From assembly GCF_016808095.1 (NCBI RefSeq), contig NC_068971.1, positions 9,870,501 through 9,934,500 of the forward strand: 64,000 nucleotides of DNA, written 5' to 3'. Position 1 is the stretch's first letter. Every line of letters starts with the position of its first letter. This document shows positions 12,201 to 25,930 of the stretch, in pieces. The notes under the pieces were generated by a model, which was not told the DNA's origin, did no database searches, and was given only the letters and a program-made list of their open reading frames with translations. The DNA is from Vigna angularis. Its lineage: Eukaryota; Streptophyta; Magnoliopsida; Fabales; Fabaceae. A program made the translations under genes and the position numbers.

Positions 12201-15200
12201 AAGGTGGACGGCGCAAGTTCGTAAAATAGAACTCACATCAATCATGTCTGAAATTCCAGGAAGTGCTGTCAAACTTCCACCAACAGCCTTCAAAGTGTAA
12301 TCAATTCTAGGCTTTGGCTGATAAAATGTTATCGAAAAAGTCAGTAATTTCATAACTGTAAATGATATTGGCATCCCAGTTATCATGTAGTAGCCTATGC
12401 TGATACAAGTAGTCCAAGAATTCAATTAGATCATTGAAAAAGGCTGTCAAAATCAAACTCTTAAAAGTATGAATAACTGTATTAGTCCACTCAATCACAA
12501 CCTACAGCTGATGGTGATGGTTTTACCATCATCACACTGAGATAAAATTGTTAAGACAATTGAAGCTGATAGTTAATGTGATCAAAATATATGATTTCTA
12601 CGAAGGGATTCATTATCCGGCTTTTTCAGATTTTGGTTTAACCAACTCTCCAATCGAGTGCATCCTCACCTCCCCCTCCCACTCTCCAAATTCTCTTTTT
12701 CATTTTTGCACCTAAAAAGTTACCTCAGCAAGTAGGGCAACAACAACAGCAGAAATGCACGGAATCTCATCAGCAAGTTGGAATATAACACGGATAACGG
12801 TGAAAACCTGGAGATCCTTCAACTGAAGCAAAAACAATGCTCAAAATTTTGAAATTTTGTCATAATAAAGTGAAATTCAACAAACACTGCTAAGTCTAAC
12901 CTGAATAGGGATTGATGCAACAAGTGCAGCTTCAACAGCCAAAACGATATTGGGATCACCACCCCAACGAAAATCAATGTCCATAATTATTTGACCTTTT
13001 TTAAGAGTCTGAACACGAATACCTGCATGGATAAAGAAAATATGCATACATTAATTCTAAAAAAGAAATCAGCAGAAAAATGGAGAGGGAGGAACAATAA
13101 GGGTGATAAAAATCTGTGTTTCATGCATTTTTTTATGGTCTTTATTGACATGCACTCATTTTCATATATTTATAGATTTTAGCGAACAATATTATTCTTT
13201 CAAGCCTTGAGTTGCACAAGACAGAGCTAAAATATTTTTATTTGTCGTATTTCATTTAAATTTGATATTCAATACTTGTTAAATCTTGAATCTCATACTA
13301 ATGGCTTTCCCCCTGATTTTGAAAAGTTACGATTGATTGGATTGTATTGCTTTGCTTTAAGATACAAATTGCCACACAGATTAAACGATATTTTTTACAT
13401 GCTATAACAAGTTTCCTATGGCCCTATGTCCCTGGCACAGATTCAGACATGATTAGTGCTTAACAGTCACTTGCTAGAGCTTGAAGATAAGTCAAATGAA
13501 GGCAAATAAAAGTTGATGGTCCAGTGTCTTCCGACAAGACTCAGGTTCCTTCATATTCTAAATTTATGATGGGATTTTCTTTTTACTCATGGAAGTTTGG
13601 TTATGATTGTGCGTGCGCTGTGATTTTTAGTTTGTGTGATGTCTTTTGCTGGATTCCTCTATAAAACTTGATAAAAAAAAATGCTGAAATGATATATTCA
13701 ATTGATATTTTGCTAAAACAGAAAAGAACATGTTAAACTCGTGGAACTTTCGTAATCTTAGACTGGTAGATTGAAGTTGTAAACTCGTTACACTTTTACT
13801 AATATAAAAAATACGATTAAAAAATCTATTAATGACATATGTATAACAGAATACTCTTAATACAAAAATAAATCAATATTTCCAAATCATATTAAAGAAA
13901 AGTAGCAAATCACAATACAAAAGTGTGATAGTACATTAGTGCTAAATAAGATTAAAAAATGACTAAGTCATATATAAATTCATAAAAACACTAGTTCATA
14001 ATGTGAAATCAATTCAAAGTATTTAGTTTCTTCAAATAATTAGAGTCTAATAAAACATCGTCATTGTTAGGAAAAAGTTAGGCAAAAATTACATTTCTTA
14101 TCAAAATCATTAACTCACTTCTTAATTCCGGAGTTTATATAAGTTTGCCATGAATTTAAGGAGTTTACTCAAAAAAGAGTTTGATAATGAGGCTAACTCG
14201 TTTTTTCTTTCTAGGATTGTAAACTTGAGAGTTGGACAACCTTGAAACAAAAAAATGAAGACTTTACTTCAGGAATTTTCTAGGAAAGAGAAAAACAGTA
14301 AGTCAATGTGGCTCAAAAATGCACCAAAACTGTCTAATCACTGAGAATATTGATTATAGAATTTACTCCAAAACAACCATGAGAAGATCTCTAAAGTAAA
14401 GCTACAAGCCCAAGAAACATAATTCCACAACATGGCAAGACCGAAGGAATGCACTGAAAAATAAAGAAAATCCTCTCCAACCAATTGAGACACATAAGAA
14501 TTGGACTCATAAAAATTTCACAATGATATTGTCGGATACAAGATTTTGCATCCTTAAAATGTCAAAAGTGCAAAAGAGATTGTGAACCTCCCCGCCCCTA
14601 TCTCAAGGCATAGAACAAAAGTTCATCAAATAGCATAATCTGGGGAAAATAATAAAGCAAAAAATTAAATAAAAAATTTGGATGGCCAGCTTTTGAGAAA
14701 GTTGTAAAAAGTTACACATGAAGCAGCCTAAAAGAAATATTAGCAAAATAGAATGACAAATAACCTCATTGTCTTGTACATTATTTAAGTGCTGTAATAA
14801 ACTTAGCACAGAAAAAACAACGAGGAATTAAAGTAGACAGAATAACCTTCAACTTTTGGAGCAACATTTCCGAGGGAGAGCTTGCTGAACTTCAATGAAG
14901 TAATTCCAGGAGGTCTGTACTCTTCCAATAGCGGCTCAACAGATTCTCTTATCACCAATGTTGCTGCCTAAAAGTAAACATAATCCAGATAAAGATAAAG
15001 TCAGTAATTTAAGCAATGCAGGAATACCCATCAAAAACAAAGATCTGCAAGAAAACCAAAAAAGAAAGGGTCTCCTTGAGCCTAAGGAAAGCAGGATGCA
15101 TGTTGTAGCCAAACAATTTCACTTGATAAATCCTAGTAATTTGAAGATGTAGATACAGAACTAACTAAATACCAAAGGACATCCAGTCTTTCATGGTTTT

Positions 15201-16893
15201 GAATTTTTGAGTTCTATATTGTGTGAGTTTTCATTGAAGAATTCTGAATTTAGACTCCCTATAATAATCAATCAGATCCAATATACTCTCTTTTCCTCAT
15301 TCAAACTGAACTACAGGGTGTTAGAACTTGAAAGCAATAGTGTCATTCAATAATAAATAAACAACCTAAACAAAATTGCAATAAAACATTAATACTACAA
15401 ACACCACACAAAAACAAGGGCAACATCAAGATATGACCTAGAAAATATAGTTAAAAAACAACAAACACCACACAAACTGCTGTAGATTATCATACAAATA
15501 TATAACATGCTAGCAAGTTTACTCACATCTGAAACAAATGGCCAAAGTTTGGACAGCTGCTTGTTTAGCCATTTCACCTGAAAATGCCCAGGCAAGGAAG
15601 GTCATAAACGGAGCACAGGCATAGTATACCAATTGGGAAACAAGATATATTTCTATATTTTTACTTTGCAGCTACTTTTGATGTTTTTCCAATAATATAT
15701 AACGTATTAACTGGAATAATAGGACAGCATGTGAAATCATTTCATTATAAAGCTATGCAACCACTATAAACATGAATCTCACCTGCTCATACACAGGAAA
15801 AGATATCCAATCAGGAAAATTATCACCACAAATTTTCTTTAAATCGTCTCTGTTGAGCGACCCAAGGAGTTTAATATCAACTGCCTGTAGAGAAAAATGA
15901 AGAATGTTGGGATAAGGAAATTACACACAAACACAGATTAAAACATATTTTATTGTTACATAAAAAAGTGTTCATTAAAAAGGGAACCTCAAGTCTTGTT
16001 AGTGTCATAGCATTCATCATTAACATGAATCCTTCTAATTTATGCCTTACTTTTTATTTTCCAGTTTATACCCTTATTTCCTTGTCTTCTGCCAATGCAG
16101 TGGTTTAATCAATATAGAAATCCAGGATCCAGACTTCATGCTAAGGTCTACAGGCACACCATGCAGACGTATGTCCTGAGTTTTTGGCCAAGGTTTACTA
16201 TTTTAACTTTTCCCATCACACCCCATTCATAACATCAGGTAAGAGATAGCAGTGATGCATCACACAAAGGTACATTTATGCACTTATATACGTGGACTTC
16301 ATAAAACAACGGATCTTGACAATTACAGAGCAAGATACTCTTATTCCAAAATTAGTACTCTCCAATAATGGAAGTCCTAAATATTTTTAGCATTCCTCAA
16401 TACAGAATTCATAATGGCAAAGAAAACATGATGTCACATACAAAACAAATGAAATGATAAGACACGTATTATCTAGACTACGGTGTCTTTTAAATGGTTT
16501 CAGAAAACTCCAAGTTAAGCAACATATATTAAATGGCCATCATTAGTCCCACCCAGAATTTTTTTCATATCCCTGAATCTTTCCCAATTAATAGTCCATA
16601 AGTTGCATTCACATTCAAAATGAATCCTAAAAGCAGCCATTGGCTAGATTAAGATATTTTGCATCAGTCCTAACTCACTTGACAAGTTAACATTTTAGGA
16701 CTAAAAATCAACAGGAGCAAACACAAGTCTGTGTAAAGCAGAAGGTAAATCAAGGCTTTGGAATGCAAAGGCTAACACTGTCTTAGAGGGACACAATCTT
16801 GGAGTTGATCATTCAGATGACAGCAAAATTCCTAGGCATGCGGCTCAATAGTACCTCATTCTTAGTGAAAAGTAGATCAATTCTGAATACTTA

Positions 16894-16962
<69 letters not shown>

Positions 16963-18454
16963 TGAGACAAACCTACACACTATTAACTTTCTTTTCCATT
17001 TGAGCTTTCACAACAAATGTAAACATTGGTGAACTTACTTTTAGAATGGTAAAAATGTTTAGCTTGAATCTACTCTCACCTCTACCAATCTAGGTAGAAG
17101 AGTTGAACTATCCTCTGGGCTGATATTTGTAGTATTTTTCCAATTTCTAACTTACTCTGAAAAATCAGAGATTGCTGATACCTCCTAATAAAATCAAATT
17201 TTTTAACGAATAGCAACTATTAAAAATGACTAGTTGCAGATTGTAGGCATCAACAAATCTTTTTCTTGAGTCTTCATATGTGTTCATAGTTCTTTGAAGT
17301 AGGGTACTCATTATCGTAAAGTCAACTACTTTCTAATGGAATAACCTTTAGGGAAAATCAGTGAACTTTTTTACTTTAGAGTCTTTTCTGATGATCAATT
17401 AAACTCTACTGCATTTAGTTGGAGGAAAAAGCACCCCGTTTCCATGACAGTACCTTGACCTTAAATTAAATAGGATTGTGTTTATGCCTTCTCTCTACCA
17501 TTTCTGACATATACAGATACGCAATAACGTTGCTGCATTCTATATTTTTAGGTTCCTTCTTCTCTCATCAACCCCTGAGTTATACTTCCCTCTTTTTCTT
17601 GAGCAGAATATCTCTTTCCTATCACAAAAAATGATAATCTAGATTACATGGTGAGGAATTTGAGCAAAATTAGTTTCTATGATATTTTATGTCTTGGTGC
17701 TACGACTTTTCATATTCCACCGAGATTATGAGCCAGATAGAGTTCCAACAAGGGCTCAATTCCTACAACAGTTACATTCTCTTCACTTAAGACTGGTTAA
17801 TTTTACTTCTCTTCTACAAAACTTCCGGACAGAGATATTGCAAATTTATCAAAGGACATCATTTCTGTAAATTGACAAAGTATCTCTTCATCTCTTCTAG
17901 CCAAACCAATTGATTAACAAAAGCATTCTCTGTCTACTTCTGACTTTCTATACCATTCTTTATCACATTGGTTACACATCTTCAATACAAATGACCCTCT
18001 TTATCAAAAAACTACAGTAAAAAAACTTATATGCACTGATTGTGTAAACTCAATCAGAAATTGTCATTTGTAACAAAGTACCGAATTTTACGAAAACTAC
18101 TTAAAATAAATCATACATTGATTTGTGATTAATTGACAATGTAGATCAATTTTACAATGCCAATGCATGACTTCATTATTTTCCAGAAGTTCTTTCAAAT
18201 ATTCAAAGGCTCGCTCATTAACCATCACATGATAATTCATCAACTTTTCTTCAACATTGCCCCAGTAAAACGAAATTCATAATTTCTTTTCCATAACATT
18301 GATCATCAAAGAAATGAAATTGATTCCTTAATCGTTACATAAAAAATACCTTTGAAATTCTCTTGGCGCTACGGTACGTCATCATGCGTTGCCACGCAGC
18401 CATCAATGCCACGCCGAATACCATCCCCAGAAAAATCCCAGAAAACCACCCCAT
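9246..18454 (-). CDS. CLB: SMP- and C2-domain membrane contact-site protein (CLB / NTMC2T4 type)
   Basis: Eleven exons, all GT-AG, join in frame on the - strand: 18454-18350, 15884-15783, 15577-15527, 14967-14847, 13022-12901, 12822-12724, 12317-12237, 12149-12064, 11793-11568, 10104-9940, 9818-9246. They encode 576 residues. An N-terminal membrane anchor (MGWFSGIFLGMVFGVALMAA) is followed by an SMP lipid-transfer domain (about 60-255), one C2 domain (about 262-370, with GKSDPYV and the acidic loop FDEDIGQD), a charged coiled coil (about 390-420), a Gly/Ser/Val repeat tail (about 430-545) and a basic end (KRSGSSTP). The closest match I recall is Arabidopsis CLB (NTMC2T4), a C2 protein reported to bind DNA and lipid; the SMP domain implies a role at ER-plasma-membrane contacts. 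It is longer than the roughly 510 residues of that protein because the glycine repeat is expanded. The start is the only ATG giving the anchor. Confidence 0.93.
9360..9700 (-). repeat. Coding minisatellite for the Gly/Ser/Val tail
   Basis: Inside the last exon of CLB, a unit of about 33 bases (11 codons, of the form SGAGLVGSGVT) is repeated in tandem with small variations, flanked by shorter GSGVGMV and GAVGSGL units. All length changes are multiples of three, so the frame is kept. The pure repeat also leaves long open frames in the other phases and on the + strand, which are artefacts. Confidence 0.85.
16898..16965. repeat. Compound (AT)n-(AG)n microsatellite
   Basis: An uninterrupted AT dinucleotide run passes directly into an AG run. 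It lies in the first intron of the CLB gene (15885-18349) and is likely to be polymorphic. Confidence 0.95.
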
Positions 18455-20729
18455 TTTCCCTGATTCAAAGCAACGCTACCCTTTCACTACAAAACCTGAA
18501 AAACAAAACCAAAACAAACAAATCAAAACCAAAGATACCCAAATGAATAGACCATGCGAATTCAAGAAACAAACCTTAAAAAAAAACGCACCAATCAAGC
18601 CACAACCGGAACTTACAGTGCGATTTGAGAAAAGAATCACAAAACGTCAATCATGTGAAAATGAGTACCAATTGGGATGAGAATTGTAAAAGACACCAAA
18701 ATTTGCAAGTGAAGGAAAACCCAAGTTTTATTTTTCAATTATGTAGTTATGGAAGAATCTCTATCTCTCTTTTGGGATGTTTCAAAAATTTAATCTTTTT
18801 TTGTTTTTAACGTAAAATTGAGGGATTGGTGAGTTCTTTGTCTCTTCCTCCACAAGATTGGAATTTGGAATGAAAATTGGAAAGTATTACAAAGCCTTCT
18901 TTCTTAGGGACTGACTATACTCATTCAGCGTTATTGAATCAATCTTCCACTTTTCTTCCTTCCTTCGTGCATTTATTGGTTTGTCTTTTGTCAGTTTTGG
19001 GCATTTTCTTCACTTTATTTTTTCTTTTCCTTTTGTAAGTTTCCTTTTCTTGAATACACGTGCAGCTTCCTCTATCTTCGCAGTGTCCCACAAAAATATA
19101 CTCATATCATAATTTAGATTAAATTATTTAATTTAACTAATTATAAAAATTTTAAGCTTTTTCCATTGTAAGGATTGAAAACATAAAACAAGAAAGCTAG
19201 CATCTGTATAACTAACTGAATTCTCTTCACAATAAATTTTCTTTTAATCTATATATTAAAAATTTATTTTTAATACTATTTAATTATTTTAATTTAAATA
19301 GTAAAAACTAAAAAAAATATTTTTAATATTTTATTTTGAACACCTAACTAAAATAGAGAAATATTTTGCAGATAAACCTCTTTGACACCATCATTATTGT
19401 ACAATTATTGTGCGATTATTCAAAGTCAAAACTTTCCAAACTCAACAAAAAGAAAACAATCAACTTACTCACCATCTCCGAGAGCTTATGCACATATTGT
19501 TTTATTATTTTATATTAGATTTCAAGTCATTTTCATCTAAGATTTTGGGCTGTGCTACGATTGGTGAAAGAAAAAATGATGAAGGAAGATGAAGTGACAA
19601 GAAAACTATTTCATTATTTGATTTATTAAAATTATAAAGAGGAAAAATAGTGAAAAACTATTGATTATCATCAAATTCCTTACATAAATTTATTTTTCAT
19701 TTCATCTCTAAATAGATATTTGTAAAGTATAAAATAATTATTATATTTTTAAAAATACATTTAGATAGTGTGAATTTATCTTTTAAGATTCACCTTCTAT
19801 TTATTTATGTAATCTTAAGATTGTTTTATATTAAATATGAAATCTCGTATTTCACATATATTATATACGTAGAGTCAAGAAATCAATATGATGAAATAAT
19901 ATAATACATATGTCATTTTATTATAAAAGGAATTAAACAACAAAAATTGAAAATAAATAAAAATTTTAAATACTAATAGACAAAAAAAATTAATAGAAAC
20001 AAATTAAAAATAGTGAAATTCATAACATACTTAAAACTTAGTCTTTATATACTACTTTTAATTTTACTTAGGTACATAGATTTTTTTTTCTTTCTAAACA
20101 TATATATATAATAAAAAACTAATTTAAGGAAAACTTTTTGTCATACATATAGAGTTAATTTGTTGGTATAATGAAAATTTTTAATATTCGATGTAATATC
20201 TTATTGCATAATATTATTTAAATAAAATATTTTATTATTAATATTTAGAAGACAGATAATTTAATATATATAGTATATTAGTCTTATAAGATAGGATTCT
20301 AGTAATATCACTCAAATTCATTTTTAAGCTATTATATTATGATTATATCATAAAATTATACATATCATTCAACTGTCTACGTAACTGACTTTTCAATCAT
20401 AAAATGCATTTTCATCTCCTCAATCACTGAAGTGATCATTGGAAAAGAAGAACACAACACATAATAGACAAACAAACAAGAGAAGATAAGTTAATTTATA
20501 AAAAGAGTATCATATATAGAACATATAATTCATGTTATAAGATTTTATCAATCATTCATCAACACATACAAATTTTAATAAGTTAAAGATCAATGAAGTC
20601 CAACCTTTGGATACAGTATTTGAATTTTGTGCTCTATACCTACTCACAAGTCTAATTAAATTTAAAACATATAGGTTAATATATTAATATCATAATGAAT
20701 TGATATAAAATAATGTAACACTTACGTCG
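18455..20729. other. 5' flank of CLB and AT-rich spacer
   Basis: The first few hundred bases upstream of the CLB start (read on the - strand) must hold its 5' UTR and promoter. A CT-rich leader-like stretch lies around 18750-19060, and I cannot fix a TATA box. From about 19080 to 20690 the sequence is very AT-rich with no readable frame and no repeat I can name. Confidence 0.45.
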
Positions 20730-22580
20730 GTAACAATGATTTCAAATCAGGTTTCATCTTCTTGTGAAGGGAACAAAACCATACATGCCTAAATGCGTTT
20801 TGGCCAACATGTCCAAATAGCTCAAAACTTTTCTGCATGTGGGCCACTAAGTGTACCTAATTGAGGATCAATCTCCACCACCAACCTCTCTAAGGTAATT
20901 CAGCGGGATGTGACATCAGGAAACCGAGTCACAGATCTACCATGTCCACTCTTTCCTGATCCGGAGCTCGTCATACCTGAAAACACAGTGTTAGTAAATA
21001 ATATATGAACAAAACAAATTATTTCTATAAAGTTAGAACATACAAAATAAAGAAATTGTAAAAGTTGAAAATCTAATAAAAGGCACCTATTAAGGAATTG
21101 TTTTCTCCTAAATTGTATAAGTCCTCATTCTACCATATAGATGAATAGATGATCATGCATGTTGTCCAAGTCTTGACATATTTGATTTAAACAGCGAACA
21201 TAAGGACAAAAATATGTCTTATTCACAGGGTTTGCGTGTTCTTGAATATATTGTAAGAACTCAAAAAATCCCTTTTCATACTCTTGACTATTACGACGTT
21301 CATTCATCCAGCTTCAATCCATAGTATTTATAAAAGGTATATAAGAAATCAAATGCCAAAAATCATATCAAAAAATTTCTATCACTTATAAGAAATATAC
21401 AAATATCAATGACACATACAAGAAACAACACTCAAAGTATAATAAGGAAAATAAAAATCACGAATCGAGTAATGTATCACTTCATTTCAATGTGTATCAA
21501 AACAAAAAAAACTAACCTTGATAGAAGGGAGTTATTAGCAACAATGGAGAGTTGAGAACTTCCAAACACTATTGTTCGTTGTGGTGGACGTTCAATGGAA
21601 CACAAAAATACGAAATGAATCTATAAACACAAAAAAAATCATAGCCTCCACATGCGAAAACACATACATTTATGGTAAAAAAACCCAAAACTAACATTTG
21701 TTCTTCCTTGCACTCGTGAATGAAGCAGATGGTTCACTTGGGATTGATGGAGTTTCAACTCTCGTAAAGGATAACAATTCTAAATGAAAAAATGATATGA
21801 AATGGTCAAAACTAAAGAAATATCCCAAAAAAGGCAAGAGAAACACTTTTGCAAGAGGTAAGTGACAAAATACTAACTTTTCTTCTTCCTCGCAATCGTC
21901 TTCGAAAATACAGGTTCAAGCAGAAATGAAAGTGCGAAGAAAAAGTATGTGCGTGTGTTATATTTTTACAAATTTTTACAGGATATATGACATCGGAAAG
22001 AAAGCAATTACGGCGTCTTATAGTCATTTAACGTCGAAATCTAGGATTATAGACATCTTATGGTAGTAAATTTTTCAACTGTCCGCCAAACATTTTAATG
22101 AATTCACAAAATTCAAAGAACATATAACATCCAAAAAGTGAAATTTCAACGTTAATTGATGTCGGAATTCTGTTTTTCAAACATCTAATTGCTTCATGGA
22201 TAGCCCAAAGGTTATTTATGTGCAGTTTGCACATGATTCATGCATTCATATAACATAAAAAAGTGAAGTTTTAACGTTAATAGACGTTGAAATTCCCTTT
22301 TTCAGACGTTTAATTACTTCATGGATAGCCAAAAGGTCATTTATGTGCAGGTTGACATGATTCATGCAACCGTTACAACCAAAAAGTGAAATTATAACCT
22401 TATATGACGTTGAAATTACACTTTTTAGACATCAATTAGGCATATGATGTCAAAATATGGGAATTTTTTACATCTATATAGGAGAATTATTTACAACAAT
22501 ACCATCAATCATTTTTAACATTGACTTTTTTCAATACTGACGCTTAACGTTAGACGTGGAAGGCTTATTTCGCACTAGTG
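20730..22580 (-). mobile_element. Decayed CACTA (En/Spm) transposon, 5' half
   Basis: The right boundary at 22580 is a CACTA terminus: read on the - strand the end begins CACTAGTGCGAAATAAGCC. Inside, the - strand frame 21307-21125 carries the zinc-finger-like N-terminal domain of CACTA transposases (EYEKGFFEFLQYIQE, CPYVRCLNQ, MHDHLF). Around 20980-20900 a short - strand ORF begins MTSSGSGKSGHG, typical of the start of the second CACTA gene, and soon stops. Nearly all of the transposase is therefore deleted. No matching left terminus is found, so the element is truncated. The subterminal region contains tandem repeats annotated separately. Confidence 0.8.
22133..22455. repeat. ~123-bp subterminal tandem repeats of the CACTA remnant
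   Basis: Three copies start near 22136, 22260 and 22383. Each has a block like AAAAAGTGAAATTTCAACG, then a GACGTTGAAATT-type block, then TTCATGGATAGCC and TTTATGTGCAG. Shared motifs are AACGTTAA and GACGTTGAAA. In CACTA elements, subterminal repeats of this kind are binding sites for the element's own regulatory protein (family knowledge). Confidence 0.75.
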
Positions 22581-24032
22581 ACTTTTCTAACTACAAACCT
22601 CAAATCAAACATCTCATCGGTCAAAGTAACAATTTATTTGTCTAGGACCTACGTCAAACTTTCAGCTCAATCTGACAATTAACGAAGCAAGGATTCTATT
22701 GTTTTCCGAGATGACTCAAACTAGAAAAATAGGGTGGCGCCCGACTTTGGAAATGTGGCGCTTGACACTACAACCCCTTGGAACCCATTGATTTGAGTGC
22801 ATCTGACAGTCCAAAAGTGGTGCTCAATGCTCTTAAGTCAATGGCAACTATCTCAATGGTGTCTGGTGGTGTATCAACACCCATAACTCCCTCTTTAAGC
22901 TTTGATTGAGCAATTTGACTCCTATTGAGTTAATCCTCACTTAGTAAACTTTCAAACACCTAAAATTTCATGTTTTTAACTTAACTCAATTAAAGAATCT
23001 CACAAAGAAATTACAACACACAAACAAATCATAAAGCTCATGTTTTCAACATATCATAGTACATAACACTTTTCTAAAATAGATTAAATCAAAGTACATA
23101 TCCCATTAAATCATAGTTCAACATAGATACATATAATTAACCGAACAATTTAACTTAAAAGAAATCTAATTAGTTTCCCTCACCTGTGAAAATCACCCTT
23201 AATAGCTCTAACCATTTAAAACACCTTCCACTCCACAAATGCCCTTTCTACACAAAGGGACATCACAAGAACGATTAGGACCTACCATAAGAACCACTGA
23301 TCAACAGAGTAGTTTTTTTTATCTATAGGGATTTAGAAAGCATATTAGTAGTTTGTTTTTGGATTTTTTTATTTAGAAAATATTGATAGCAATATATATT
23401 ATATAGATTGAGTGAAGTAGAAGTTATGAGTGAATTTCATCTCATCCTCTTCTAATGCATCACTATTGATCTTGTTTATGTACTTACGCAAATCATTCAT
23501 TGTCCTCAGGGTGCTCTTTACATGTAACTTTAGGTTTATTCCTAACACTTAGAGCCTAAGATCATCAAACTTTAGTATGATCCCTCAATGACTGCTTGAA
23601 TGAACCAATTACATTAAGATCAAAACTATATAACCAACTAGAACCTTAGATCTATTCTTAGCATATAAAAGCATATGAGAATTAATTGCATCACAACTTA
23701 AAACTAATTCTCACTCAATCTCAAGTCAGTGAAATAAGACGATTGATCAAATCATCCAAAAACAAACACAAACTAATTCATAAATAGATTGAATGGAAGC
23801 ATAAATAAATATCCAAAATGTAGAAATATAGATAGTCAGAATTGATTACATCCAACCTTGTCACGAGAGAGTTCAACTACTCATAGAATATTGCAATGCA
23901 ATCCCTATAACATCTAGACATAAGATTTCCAATGAAAGTATTTCTCTCTCTCGAGTCTCACAAACCAATTCCTACTCTACTACTACATATTTGATCATCC
24001 ACTCAATGCCTAAAACAAGGCCATGAGGTATG
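22581..24032. mobile_element. Probable decayed retrotransposon sequence
   Basis: No open frame and no terminal structure. The stretch near 22730-22850 contains repeated GTGGCGC / GGTGCTCAATGC-type phrases, and the rest resembles long non-coding parts of legume LTR elements. It continues in style after the solo LTR at 24033-25128, suggesting that LTR was inserted into it. Assignment is by general appearance only. Confidence 0.35.
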
Positions 24033-25128
24033 TGTTACCAATGAGGAGCATTGGTATCTTGAAGATAATGATTTTGATGATGTTACAAAGTGAAGAATAA
24101 GAAGACTTATGTTGTATGAGTTTAAAAGCATTTATGTATAAGAGAAGACATCAAGACCGAACGATAGACTTCATGACCGAGTGGTAAAGTTATGACCAAG
24201 ACCAAGCAGTGGAAGGCATGATCGTGACCGAACGATATTTATATGTCAATAGCCGAATGGTCATTATCAGTCAAAGACCGAACAATATGTAGTAGTTGAA
24301 GGCTTGACACTGTATAACAGTTCAAGACCGAACACAGGGTGAACACTGGCCGAACACAGTTCAGGACCGAACGAAGTTGCACATTGGCGAAACTCAGTAA
24401 TACCAAACAGTAGAAGGAGGTGAAGAACTGGAATTGATCGGTTGAAGAATAAATATTCTAAATTATTCCAAGTCTGCAGATAATCGATTATCACTGGCAG
24501 TTGTAATGCGTCTTTTCAGTTTCGAACCAGTAGGCTATATATACCTTTGCCAAATACTTTTGGAAGGAAACTTTGTGAATTTGAGAATACAGTGAAATCT
24601 GAGGAAGTTCTCAAGTGCTAGTTCTTGCTCTTGTCATGTCTTGTGAATAGGAGAAGCTCACGCTTTGTGTGCCAAAGGTCGGAGTGGTTCTCTTCAAGTT
24701 GTCAGAGTTGTTGCTTCCGGTTCGTTTGTCGAAGGAAGCTCTTCCGGTTCGTTTGTCGAAGGAAGGTTTTTTTTACACTCTTCCGGTTCGTTTGTCGAAG
24801 GAAGGTGTTTTTGTTACTGTTATTTTCTATTCACTTTCATTGTAATTGTGAAACTGTTTTAGTGAAAAGGTTAATCACTATTCATAGTGATTAACGACTG
24901 GACGTAGAATCTTTTGATTCGAACCAGGATAAAAATCATTTGTATGATTTTTCTACTCCCTACACTCTTTATATTTTCTACTCATCAACTGTTTGATAAA
25001 ATGTTTAAGAGAAAATTAAAGGAACCATTTTTTAAATTGACCGAACAAGCTCTTCGCTTTTAAACAATCCGTATCGTACTCTGTTTTGATATTTCTGCTG
25101 CGCAAAATCGGTACCAGTTGTTCCAACA
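24033..25128 (+). mobile_element. Solo LTR (1,096 bp) with 5-bp target duplication
   Basis: It begins TGTTACC and ends CCAACA (TG...CA) and is flanked by the perfect direct repeat GTATG at 24028-24032 and 25129-25133. No second LTR or internal region is present, so it is a solo LTR left by recombination. A TATA-like CTATATATACC near 24530 gives + strand polarity. The upstream part repeats a GACCGAAC/CCGAACGA motif about eight times between 24150 and 24380. Downstream is a short tandem repeat (24716-24805). The opening block (ATCTTGAAGATAATGATT) resembles Ty1/copia LTRs of legumes, but the superfamily is an inference. Confidence 0.85.
24716..24805 (+). repeat. Three-copy tandem repeat in the solo LTR
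   Basis: The block CTTCCGGTTCGTTTGTCGAA plus GGAAG occurs three times at spacings of about 27 and 38 bases. It lies downstream of the putative TATA box, so in the transcribed part of the LTR. The coding-looking frames here are artefacts of the repeat. Confidence 0.85.
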
Positions 25129-25133
25129 GTATG

Positions 25134-25929
25134 TATTCATAAAATGTCAAGGGCAATGCTCAACTTCACCTTTGGTGCTTGAGCCGTAGAAGTTTTATTC
25201 CAAATCTTTCCAAATTGTCTTCCTTAGGGTTTAAGTTGCACATTTTGGGCTCAAGCTATAAAAGTTACATTCCAAATCTTTCCAAATGGGGGTGCATGAG
25301 GTTTCCTTAACATGAGGGTTTACTTTTATAGCCTAAGTCTTATGCTCTAGTGCTTCAGTCCCTAAACTAACTTCTTTGGGAATGAGTCTTCATGCCTTAG
25401 TCATAGGTTTAATGTTTGAGGTTTCCCTTTATAACAAGTTTGCTTGTGTGACTTAAGCCTCAACTCTCCTGTTCAACTACACTAGTGTCAATTTTGTCTA
25501 GAATTACTTGAATTTCATCCATTTTCTTTACTTTTCTACTTTGACTCTTTGTTGATATCAAGAACTACAAAACAAACTAAATAAGGGCCAATTAAACATA
25601 ATCTAAACAAAATCAAAACAAGATAAGTGCCAAAATTATCTTAAAATTTACTTAAATTGAGAATTTATCACTTACTCGATCAAATAAATTGATTGATCCA
25701 AATTGAAGAGTTCACTACAAGAATTACTCATTCAGTCTCAGATATTCAATCAGATGAATGGAGAGTGAGAATTCCTAGAGAGAATTCAGAAAACTCTAAA
25801 AAAGTGGTTTCTACAAAGATTATGTGTTTTAAAAATAATTAACTCATTTATAAAACTTCTTATTTATATAAATCCTTTCAATATTAAAATTAATGAGTCT
25901 CGCTATTTTTAAATCACTGTCACTTTTAA
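25134..25929. other. Non-coding sequence resuming after the solo LTR
   Basis: It contains two similar phrases around the shared block TTCCAAATCTTTCCAAAT at about 25200 and 25270. No readable frame. It is probably part of the older retrotransposon-like sequence into which the solo LTR inserted. Confidence 0.35.
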
Positions 25930-25930
25930 A

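Noticed and set aside
25480..25510. CACTAGTG near 25488 as a CACTA terminus
   Set aside because: No partner end, no subterminal repeats and no target duplication; likely a chance match.
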